From positions 5,810,251 through 5,874,250 of the forward strand of contig CM066924.1 of NCBI GenBank assembly GCA_033964015.1: a DNA stretch of 64,000 bases, in the 5' to 3' direction. Every line of letters starts with the position of its first letter. Position 1 is the stretch's first letter. This DNA is from Scolanthus callimorphus (Eukaryota; Cnidaria; Anthozoa; Actiniaria; Edwardsiidae). A program made the translations under genes and the position numbers. A model generated the notes under the pieces. That model had not been told where the DNA came from. It was given only the letters and a program-made list of their open reading frames with translations, and did not search any database. Positions 21,082 through 31,900 of this stretch are shown here, piece by piece.

Positions 21082-22453
21082 GGGATGGGTTCAATAACGA
21101 CCTAAGTGACTATTCAGACTGTTTTTCGATTTTACGATTTTTGACAAACAATCTGCAGAAACCTCGTTAAAATAGCCTAAAACTAGCCTCTCTGTATTTT
21201 CCCCTAAAAATCCCTGCGAGAACACCGTAAAACCGCCTCTAACCAGTGGCTTTATTATCTAGTGTGCTTTGAAAAATCACATTATTCTGAAACTGAGAGA
21301 AGGAAAAGTGACAACTAGTACGCTCTTCAAATTTATACTACCAGAAAGTCACCAAGTCCAAGTTGTTGGCGGATATAATGGTTTGTTTACAGGGGAATTT
21401 GAAAATATGCGTTTTTACGCCGTATAACAAGTCTGGAAAACTTCATTTTTGAACTCCAATTTTTATTGCAAAAAAGGCAGTTCAAAGTCAAAACCCAACG
21501 TTCAAAGTAAAATTCCATCTTATTTCATGTAACTTCCTTCGCTTATTCCATCCCAATGCCGCAACAGGCCAAGCAGCAGCCATTTGATTTGGCTTACTAA
21601 CGAGTTCACATCTTTTCCCGTTTTTTCAAGTGCAAAACATTGTGGGTAAAACTGAAAAAAATGGACAGCACTTCGCCCCTAATCCCTGGTTTAGATTTTT
21701 TTTATAAGTGCCAAGTCACTCGCACCTGTCAACTAAATGTTGCGCCGAATGCATTCTTTTGGATTCAAAACTAACCCAAATTGTCTTGACAGTGCTGCTA
21801 CAGAACGACCAGGGAAGCTTCATAATACTCAAGAGTCATCACACGGCCTGCAAATTGTTTGTGACTCGATTTTGCTCGTAAAATGTGCTCCCCACTTCTG
21901 AGTTCTTCCAGAAGTTTGTCTCTACCGACTTTGTTTGCTTGATGATGCAAGCAAAGTGGCTCCTGTAGTAGAAAATAACTAAGCACTTATAAAGCGACTT
22001 TTACCGAACTCATGACTCACTTTCTTGTTCGGCAAGCGACTAACGGTTTTCACGATCCCTTAGTCTTCAGAAACAGCGGTATTTCTTGTTACCAGAAGGC
22101 CTTTTTCAAGTTGCACTCTAAATAAGCGAAGTATTACAGAAATAAATTCGGGCTAGAAAGGGTTAACAATGCGCCAGGTAAGATGTAAAGCTCGTTTGAA
22201 TTCAAAACAATAGACAAATCCATGCGGTTTTGTAGGCAAACCGTTAGGCTTACCGCCAGTTTTAGGGATAGATTTAGCATTCGGGTTAGATTTAAGTTCG
22301 GATTAGATTGAGTTTAGGGTTCTCGCCGCGGTTTTTGGGATAAACTATTAATAGAGAAGTTAGTTTTAGACTGTTTGAACATGATTTGCGCAGAATTTTT
22401 AAAAACCGAAAAACAGTCTGAATAGTCACTTAGCTCGTTATTGAACCCATCCC
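21082..22453. mobile_element. Non-autonomous DNA element with ~47-bp TIRs
   Basis: GGGATGGGTTCAATAACGA at the left tip and its complement ending at 22453 continue through GTGACTATTCAGACTG and TTTTTCG. The interior of about 1.28 kb has no long frame; 22230-22330 holds degenerate TTAG-rich words. The superfamily cannot be assigned from the tips alone. Confidence 0.7.
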
Positions 22454-22457
22454 ATCA

Positions 22458-22617
22458 CAGGAAAAAATTGCATAAAAACATTTATGGTTTTGGTAGCGTT
22501 TTTCCATTAGTGTACATATAGCATTAATGGAAAGTATGGTCTTCCCATTAACATTTTTCACACATTAATGGAAACACGCTACCAAAACCATTAATGTTTT
22601 TAAGCAATTTTTCCCTG
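22458..22617. mobile_element. 160-bp hairpin MITE abutting the previous element
   Basis: The left CAGGAAAAAATTGCATAAAAA and the right complement ending GCAATTTTTCCCTG continue through GGTTTTGGTAGCG and CATTAATGG, so nearly the whole element is palindromic. CAG/CTG tips suggest a hAT-like source; no target duplication is visible, possibly because it inserted at the neighbour's edge. Confidence 0.65.
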
Positions 22618-23198
22618 TTTTAACTCCTCTTTCTTTTTTTACCTTTTTCTTGGAAATCAGCCCCATGCCAAACTGACCCGGAACTAACTATTCAATAGGG
22701 CCGCCATGATGGATAAAAAAATTGGCGCTTAGTAATGAGCTTTATTCCCAAGAGTAAATTTTATTTTGTCTTGTGACTTTTGCCCTTAATCTCCTGAATA
22801 AGAGTCCTTTTTTTTTCAACCAGAGGGAACGTTTTTAAATTTATGAAAAAGAAAGTAGATTATATTATGTTGGTGAACCATCATCCAGAAAGACATTGTT
22901 AGCTCGTCGACATTTCCATGATGTTAATATTGCATAATGTTCTTGTAAATAAAGTTAATCCACCAAGAACATTTTAAACAATATTGTCATGGACATGCGA
23001 AGTGGTAAAGGAGCTCATTATAAGTGATTTACGTCACAGCGTTGCCATGCGACCCTACTTTCTTTTGTCTAGGCTATTGCCAGTTTAGTTCCGGGCCTGA
23101 TTCTCATGCTCTCTGAATTGTATTAATGACTAGTCTTTTAAACCTGGTGGTTATTCAAAATACCTTTGCCCGCCGACTCCGGCCAGTTTTTTTTTTTT

Positions 23199-23266
23199 AA
23201 TGCAAGGAATGCGAGCAGTGCTTTACTCAGCGGAGTTCTCTTGAAATTCATGAACGAAAGTACACT
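23199..23266 (+). pseudogene. Single C2H2 finger fragment
   Basis: Encodes CKECEQCFTQRSSLEIHER, nearly identical to the finger at 39222-39285 of the zinc-finger gene, and preceded by a T run. It is isolated from any other finger. It retains the G that is missing at 39265 in the gene copy, so it probably reflects the ancestral sequence. Likely a fragment moved together with flanking repeats. Confidence 0.7.
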
Positions 23267-23349
23267 TACTCCTATTTTTTTTTTCTTGGAAATCAGCCCT
23301 CTCTGAATTGTATTAATGGCTAGTCTTTTCAACCTGCGCCAGTCAAGAA

Positions 23350-24030
23350 GAATGACATAGTACAGGAAAATGGTGCAGGATTTATAGTGAATTGTGCAAA
23401 TAAGGGAAACAAGCATGAAATTTGGCAGACAGATAGAGTTTGACGAGCTGAACATTTTTAGAAGTGGAGCCACGCCCCAAAATGGATACTTCCAGTTTTA
23501 TAGCCATGGAATTAATTATCGTAAATAATTTTTAAAACAACAGTTAACAGTTATCAAACGCTGTAAAACTTAGGACTGTGATAAAGCAAAGGACGATCAA
23601 TCATCACACATACAGAACCACACCCTTCGATGGATACTTCCAGAGATATTAGCGCTTTATCCAAATATAAGGAAAATGACCACAGAGAAACTGTATGGGG
23701 CTCGATGGTTTTGAAATTTTGTACATAGAATGTCTTAAGTAATGCAAGAAACTTGAGAGGTGGAGCCACGCCCCAAATGGATACTTCCAGTTTTGCAGCA
23801 ATGGAATTTGAATATCTGAAATATGTATTTTTAGAAACAACACTTAACTTCTCTCAAAAGTCTTGAAATTTGGGACCATGATAGAACAATCGCATTCGGT
23901 CATTACACATACCGGGCCACGCCCATTGATGTCAACTTACAGAGATAATAGTGCCGGATACAATTTTATATAAAACGACCAAAGACAAACTGTATGTGGC
24001 TAGACTATTTTGAAATTTGGTCGATATACA
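23350..24030 (-). repeat. Left arm of an inverted array of ~300-bp repeat units (with empty TTAA site)
   Basis: Two and a half units in reverse orientation of the array at 25040-25737 plus 36807-37169. Each unit contains GGAAGTATCCATTTTGGGG then CGTGGCTCCACCTCT, a CATACAGTTT motif, and AAATTTCAAGACTTTTG. At 23731-23745 the sequence corresponding to the insertion point of the 11-kb transposon is uninterrupted, with a single TTAA at 23735-23738. Confidence 0.85.
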
Positions 24031-24075
24031 CCTATTTAAACTGACCACTGAGAACTATGTCAGGCCGGTCTATTT

Positions 24076-24480
24076 TAAATCGTGGATACGCGTAGCGTAT
24101 TCACGATTTATTGTAGTAGGCCAGATGTCACTCGCTCGCTCGCTCATAACTCAAGTGTTAGCTAATGACGTCATCTAAACTAAACAAATTAATATCTCGA
24201 CAACGATACATCGCTAGGTGACAAAACTTGCACCATGACATTACGTCATCGATGACGTCATCAAAACTAGAAAAAATAATATCTCGAGAACAAAAACATC
24301 GCTAGGTGACCAAACTCGGCACAAAGTTATCTGAGTCACAAGGGGGGTCCAGTAACAAAGTCTGACAACTAGAAAATTGATATCTCGGGAAGGGCCGCAA
24401 CAGGACCAAAAGTCCAAAACTAGTTGGATAAACAGTATCCACGATTTCACCGAGGCACTCGGTGCCTTTGATTTATATTG
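24076..24480 (+). mobile_element. Second hairpin-ended element with CRE motifs
   Basis: Begins with the hairpin AAATCGTGGATACGC / GCGTATTCACGATTT. It ends with GTATCCACGATTTCACCGAG, the hairpin CACCGAGGCACTCGGTG and GCCTTTG. Inside are three TGACGTCAT-type sites, ATATCTCG motifs and GGTGAC-CAAACT phrases similar to those in the Helentron-like family at 58131-59479. Probably another non-autonomous rolling-circle-like element; this is inference. Confidence 0.45.
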
Positions 24481-25039
24481 GCAGAATCTCCCCAAAAATA
24501 TGGTATACATATACAAACTACAAAGTACACAGACAAACTTTAAACAACCTTAGTCACACCTCGATGAAAAGAAAGTTTGAAAAAATTCAAACACAAAATT
24601 CTTAACGAAAAGTAAAAATTATATATAAAAGTTTGACAGAAAATGAAACAGAGGCTCATTTTCTTTCATGATATCGTAAGCGATTTTCTTTCTTCGCTAT
24701 TTGTTGTTTGGCTTTGTATGACTTCATTGTTTTATTGAACATGAGAGTAAAGATCATGTTTGGCAGAGAATATGAAATTCGTTTAAAAATTATATAATAG
24801 TAGCTGATCGTTCAGTGTCAAAATACACAACAGGGTTGAAGTTAAGTCGCACTTAGACAAGAAAGAAAGAAGTTGAAACTTTATAAAACACAATTGGGCA
24901 GTAATAAGAAAAGTGAAATGTAAAAAGTGTGGAATGCATGTCATTATTGTACAAATTAATTCTGTCAACGCTTAAAAGTTTCGCAAACATCATGAAACTA
25001 TAGTTGAAGATCATCCAAAGGACACACAGAACCACACCC

Positions 25040-25737
25040 ATACAGTTTCTAATTGGCCAGTTTTATACTTCTCTGGAAGTGTAATACACAAATTCCATAC
25101 CTGCAAACTGGAAGTATTCGTTTTAGGGCGTGGCTCCACCTCGAATTTAATGAACGCTCAACACATTCAATGTTGCAAACTTCAAACAAGACTGACCACA
25201 TGCAGTTTCTCAGTAGCCATTTTGCTAATAATTGTATTCAGTGCTATGATCTCTGGAAATACTTATCAAGGGCGTGGCTCTGTTCGTATAATGAACGATT
25301 GTACTTTCCCTTGTCGCTGTTTTAAGTTGCATGACTTTTGAAACTAAACGTTAAGTCTTTAAGATAGATTCAATGGTTTAAAAGCTGAAAGTATCCATTT
25401 TGGGGCGTGGCTCCACCTCTCAAGGCACTTGCAGTGGTAAATACATCCTATGTACCAAATTTCAAAATAGTCTAGCCACATACAGTTTGTCTTTGGTCGT
25501 TTTATATAAAATTGTATCCGGCACTATTATCTCTGTAAGTTGACATCAATGGGCGTGGCCCGGTATGCGTAATGACCGAATGCGATTGTTTTATCATGGT
25601 CCCAAATTTCAAGACTTTTGAGAGACGTTAAGTGTTGTTTCTAAAAATACATATTTCAGATATTCAAATTCCATTGCTGCAAAGCTGGAAGTATCCATTT
25701 TGGGGCGTGGCTCCACCTCTCAAGTTTCTTGCATTAC
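25040..25737 (+). repeat. Right arm of inverted ~300-bp repeat array, first part
   Basis: Units restart near 25105, 25395 and 25690, each with GAAGTATCC, GGGGCGTGGCTCCACCTC and a downstream CATACAGTTT/GTCATTTT block. The array continues after the transposon at 36807-37169. The arm is the reverse complement of 23350-24030. Confidence 0.85.
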
Positions 25738-25741
25738 TTAA
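25738..25741. repeat. TTAA target-site duplication, left
   Basis: TTAA immediately outside the left TIR; the matching TTAA is at 36803-36806. The uninterrupted paralogous sequence at 23735-23738 has one TTAA, which confirms it as a target duplication. Confidence 0.95.
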
Positions 25742-25976
25742 AGTGCATATGAAACGAGAAATGTTTTTAAATAAAATAAATCTATAACCTTTTAACCTTT
25801 AGCTTGCCTAGTTTGAGGGCTGTGCGATAAATGCTTCTGATATTAGAGCGATTTGAAAAAGCACAACATTGCCGCCAAAAGTGGCTAGACCTATCGCTCG
25901 GAGCGCCTTTCCAAATAAGGAGTTGCTCGCTTCATGACCACGTGACGTGACGTAATTTTGTTTTCAAAGTGCGAAG
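25742..25976 (+). repeat. Left terminal inverted repeat; likely transposase promoter
   Basis: 235 bp, identical to the complement of 36568-36802. Its inner part holds CCACGTGACGTGACGTAA, a mix of E-box (CACGTG) and CRE-half (TGACGT) motifs, 25 bp upstream of the transposase ATG. The same motif lies upstream of the minus-strand gene in the other TIR, so both genes may share regulation. Confidence 0.9.
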
Positions 25977-25990
25977 TAGTGCGAAGCGAA

Positions 25991-28900
25991 ATGGAGGAAA
26001 GCGTGGAAGGCTCGAACGATTCTAGCAGAAAAAAGAAGCGCGGCGGCCGATATTGTGTTGCTGGAGCGCCTAATGACACGTCATGTCAAAATACTAGTTA
26101 TTCTCCGGGTATAACCATGCATCAGTTCCCAACTGATCAAGGTTTACGTCAAAAATGGACCAAATTTGTGCAGAGGCATCGTCCGTACTTTCAAGTACCA
26201 GCGAAGGGCAAATCAGTGGCGCTCTGTTCGGCTCATTTTAGCCCAAACTGCTTCACTCACCCAGTACTTACTGCGGAGGGACACCAGCTAAGCAGAGTCC
26301 TTATTCGAGGGTCAATTCCTACAGAGGACACCGTCGTGGTGCCGCCTACAGAATCAGAATTATCTGCTCGAGAACAGAGAAAGGTGAGAAAAGCTTGATA
26401 CTTGTCGAAGGTCCTCTGCTTGCCGCTTTGGTTTCACCGCTTTGGCTTGATTTTGACTTATGTTATTCTCGAAACCATCCCCTTTTCTGATATAAACTTC
26501 TGGCTAGCGAAGAGAAAAGATACTTTTCTGCTTATAGGTACAGATTTGCATCAATGCATTGGATAGTTTATGGCTGCATTCTAGCTAAGCTAAGTTATGT
26601 GTGACTTTTTTGCTGAAGCGCCTTCCGCTTCAGCTCGTGTATAAACGCGTGCTACTTTTGAATGGATTCGATGTGGTTACTATAGATTAGATCTTTCTTC
26701 TTTGGTTGTAGGATTAGGCTTATAGCAAATATGAAAGGAATATGACAACCATAAACCTTCGATGTATGTATGATATTTTCGCTTCGGTCAAAAAAAAAAC
26801 CGCCATAAACACAAAACATCGTAAAACTTCAGACGCTACCAGTCACCTTCACTTATTATAATGTAAGCTTAAGTTTAGATTTCTAGGTTAAGTGCTTTTT
26901 GGGGTAGAACGCCATATTTTTGTACAACCTGAATTCAAGCACACATCAAAATTGAGCAGCTTGCAATAAACTTATATTTTTGGTCTTCTTGTCCATTTTT
27001 CAATCATGGTTGTGTTGATGCTCTCGAAACCATCTCCTTTTCTGATATAAACTTCTTTTTTTCCGTCTTCACACTGCCCCGATTAGCTTAAGCTATTTGC
27101 AGACAGTGTGTGTGTAAAGTTTGTCCTGAAAAATAACAATAATAAAGATTGCACATTGCAAGATTTGATTTCCAATTTTCTTCCTATCTCAACATTTGAC
27201 AAAAATATTCTTTTGTTTCTTAGATGCGAAGAAATGTTCGAACAGAATGCTTTGGCTTCTCTCCACCTGGAAAGAAAAAAGACGGAGTAAGAGCAGAAAT
27301 GTTGCAAGAAGTATTCCAGCAAGTGTCCCTGGAGTTGTAGTTGAAACAAATGTAGTTGCTGGTGCTACTGGGTTAGTTGTCACTACTAGTAGTGTGGGAA
27401 GAGGCAGTGTTGTTGCTGATAATGCAGGTGCTGCAGGGTCAGTTGTAGCTAGTAGCCACGTGAGGGGAGGCAGTGTTGATACAGGATTTTGCTTATTGGA
27501 GGAGGATTATGTTGTTGCTAGTGATCAATCAGAGGCTGTTGTAACAGAGTCAGCAGATGTTGGTACAAGTAGCAATTTGTTAAAGATTGATGCTTGTATT
27601 GGTGTAGTGGAGATGCTCGATAGTTGTGCAGGAACACCTGTGATTGCAGATGGAGGTACTGGTGGGGGAATACTGGAGATTGCTAGCGCTGGTGTGGATG
27701 CAGTGGTGCAGGGTGCTGGTGTAATAGGCATAGCTGAGACAAATACTAGTCCAGCAGTGATTGCTGATTCACAGACCAGTGAAAAGGATGATGCAGGTGC
27801 TATCAATGAGGCAGATGGAGCTGAATTACCAGTAGATGCTGATGTAGGAGAGACCGAAAATCGCAGAAGAAGGCAGTCAAACATCAGACCTAGGGAATCC
27901 TACCAGCAGGAGTGCTACAGCTTGAGGAAAAAAAACAAGAGGTTGAAAAAGCGAGTCAAAGAACTGAAAACAGAAGTAAAGGATTTGCGAGAGGTAGGAA
28001 CCTTGGAGTTTAGAAGTTATACTTGTGTGTCTTTTTGCATTGTTCTGTATCTAGATTGATTATGGTACCCAATGGAAATGCAATTGATTCTTGTCCCTAA
28101 AATGTTAAGCTAAAAGGCATCGTCCAGGAATTTATTGTGGTTAAAATATTGTGGCACATCCCATTCTGGCAACTTAACAAAAATAGAAAAAAATTCTTTT
28201 TCAGTTGATACTGTCCCTATATTGCAGCATGTTATGATGATTAAATGTTTTTATTGTGTATTGACTGATCATGTTAATATCTGCTATGTTTTTGGCATAC
28301 TCTCAATAATTTTTCATTTTGAATTTTAGTGTTTGGTGTCTGAAACAGACACCAAGGATGACAATGAGGGCAGTAATTGCAGCGAGAGTCTAAATGAAGC
28401 AGAAAACAGTTTACAGTTTGTCTGGTCCAGTACAGAGACCACAGGGTCTGAGGAATTTGTAGATGAAAGTAGTAGCCCTGAAGAGGAGGAATGGAAAGGA
28501 TCAGCTGAAAGCAGTGAGGAAAGTTTAGCACAAAGTGAAGATGATGGCAAAGAGGAGAAAGAAAATAATTTGAAGTGAGTTTGCATTAATAATTTATACT
28601 GCTTTAATGAGACTTAGCAGCATAAAATTTGCACAAAAAGTGAAAAATGCTACATCAAATAATTGTCTCAAGTCATTTGTTGTTAGTGTGAATGATGTAG
28701 AGCACTGCATGCATACTTTGCCTTTTTCTGTGATTAAGCCTTTAGCTGACATTTGTCACTTTCCAAGCAAGAACAATCATAAAACTTAGATCTAAATTTG
28801 AGCAGGACATCAGAATGTCTTCAGAACCCAACTATTATAATAATATTATTTTAATTTATTTTCCAGTGTTGATCCAGAGACGCCAGTGCATGACGAACCC

Positions 28901-31900
28901 AAGTTTATTGTTTTTTATAGTATGCTATTCAGCTTGTTCAGTTTGTTTTGCTTTAACTGCAAGGAGCCCAATCCAAAGGTAAAGGTGAAAACAAATGGTA
29001 CAATGGGCATCGTAGAGCAGGAGTGTGAGAAATGTCCAGGCTTCAAGTGGAACTCACAGCCATACGTGTTTGGAAGATTCCCTGCTGGAAATATCTTGTT
29101 GAGTTTCTCTGTCCTCATGGCTGGCTTGTCTATCAGCAGGGTTTTGTTGATGTTCAGGCACATGGGATTGGTAACGTACAGTGCTCGAACATACTTCTTG
29201 CACCAGAGGAAGTTTATGTTCCCTATTATTCTGCGCTACTGGGATAAATATAGGCAATCAATTACAGACAAGCTGAAGAACATGAAAGATGTGGTGTGGT
29301 GTGGGGATGGTCGCTTTGACTCGATGGGCCATTCTGCAAAATATGGTGCATACTCTTTGTTGTGCACAAGCATCATGAAGATTGTGCACTTTGAAATAGT
29401 ACAGGTGAGTCTTTGAATTGAATATTGGCTCACTCCCAGGAACTTGTCCTGAAAATATAGGTCCTTCTGTCTGTCTTTAATAATGTTGTAATGTAGCCCA
29501 TGTCTGTCAATGCTATGTCACCTGGACAAGTTGTGTTTGTATTTACACAAAATACTAGACATGTACACAACTAAATGCATAATAAAAGACTGACAAAAAG
29601 TGTATGTTTGCAAACAACACTATTTTAAAATTGATGTGCCTAGCTGTTTTGCACTCATGAAATTCTATGTTAAACTAGTGATCAATGTACTGTGACCAGG
29701 AGAGCTAGTGGATATTTTCATCCCATAGACATGCCAACTGAAATACTAGACAAGTACACAACTAAATGCATCATAAAAGACTGACAAAAAGTGTATGTTT
29801 GCAAACATCACTATTTTAAAATTGATGTGCCCAGCTGTTTTGCACTCATGAAATTCTATGTAAAACTAGTGATCAATGCGTGACCAGGAGAGCTGTAGGA
29901 TATTTTTATTCCATAGACATGCCAACTGAAACTTATATCATCAAGTTTTGAGCAACATTGCTATTTCAGCTAATGTTTATTTGTTCCCTTATTGCAGTGA
30001 TAAAGTACAGACTCTAGTGTTTGATTTTTGATCATTTTATTTTTGCAGGCAAATGAAACAGGGGGCTCACAGCAAACTGAACTGGAGGGGGCAAAGCGCT
30101 GTTTTGCATATTTGACAGGTGTTGGATTGAAAGTAGGAACATTTGTTTCTGATCGTCACAGAGGGATCGCAAAGTGGATTCGCGAAACTTGGAAGGACAC
30201 AGTACACTTCTATGACATCTGGCATGTTGCCAAGTCTGTGACAAAGAAGTTGTTAAAAGCAAGTAAAGAGGCTGGTTGTGACAAGATCAGTTTATGGATC
30301 CGGGGATAAAGAGGCACTTGTATTGGTGTGCCACATCAACACAGTCTGGATTTGGCAATCTCATTGTTGCTAAATGGAAATCATTTGTACAACATGTGGC
30401 AAATATTCACGAAAACCATCCTGATGAACTGTACAAAAAATGCAACCATGGTGAGCTTGAGCCAAGAGACTGGATTAAACGTGGTAAGTTCAGGATGCAA
30501 AAAGCTTATCTGCTCTACCGCTGAATTGCCATCAACAGCGCATAAATACAGCCCCCCTCCCCAACTGAATTTATGCACCGTTATTGCCTATTCAGCGGTA
30601 GAGCAGAGAATTTGAAATTGGATTATTAGGGGACTCTTCTTTAGAGAGAGACATTGTAAAAAGTTGGTGTACAGAACAAAGGGCAACAAATGAACTTTCT
30701 TTTGTTCCTGTTCACTAACATGGCTGCCAATTATGTCACATGCAAGCCAGCAATAACATCATGTACCAAAAATCCTTGATGCACTCTGTAGCAGTAGCTT
30801 CCTATATGGACATGGATTCTATAGGATCATGTTACTAAGGTGTTCTCAGTCACTAGAAATTGTAGTCACTTCCATTATTAAAAATGGTTGTAGATATTTT
30901 ATTTTATTATCCCAACATTTTGCCTATTCCTACCTTCTAAGTTTGTACATTTACTGTTTACAGGAACTGCTGCACATGACAAGCTAAAGAAGCTACTCCA
31001 TGACAAGACTTTGCTTGGTGATGTAAGAAAACTATCATCAGATGCTCAGACTAGTTGCCTGGAAGGTTTTCATGCTACCCTCAACTATTGGCACCCCAAG
31101 ATGATTAGCTTCTCTTGGCTTGGATCATACTGTAGGTATGTACAAACCCTACTTTTTAAATTTTGGAACCTGTAACACTAGATGTGTACCACCAGGCATT
31201 TTTTTTAATACCCTTTCTCAGACATGCCAACCCCTGGAGATTGGGGTCAAAACCTGGAGATCAGCGAAACGGCTGTACAATCCAATAAAACAATTTCTGA
31301 GTATTTAAAAAGATGTCAAATAACCAAAAAAAGGACTTTACAATTTATTTGCAGGCCTCAGTATATTTTTCTGTTGCCTTCTTTGCTCTTATAATTCAAA
31401 TCGGTTTACCTGTTTTTACAGCTAGTTTCAATTTCAATTGCACAAATTATGACTCAAATCATATTTTTCTCGAATGAAAGAACATTTTCAAAACTGTGAG
31501 ATTTTGAAGGCAAACTGCGAGACTGGAGGTCATGCCTCAAACCGTGAGTCTCACAGTGAAACCGCTAGAGTTGGCAGGTCTGCTTTCTGCTTTTGTACAC
31601 AAATGGAATCTTGTTAGGACCAAAGAATAAATTTGGTTCTAAAAAGGTGTCTGTAATAAGTATAACTGCATTTTGTCCCTTCTCTAAATACAGTGAATGT
31701 TGATTTTAATGTTAGTCTTTTGTAATTGGTTCTGTTTTACTTGTAGACATGTATTGGCTAGCCTGCACTTCAATGAGAATATCCAGCGTGCTACTGCTAC
31801 TGCTAAAGATGGATCCAAATACTATAGGGTGACCTATCCAAAGTTTAAGCTGGGAGAGGAGGTTGTGCGAGAAGTTCCTGTGCTACCCACATATGGTAAA

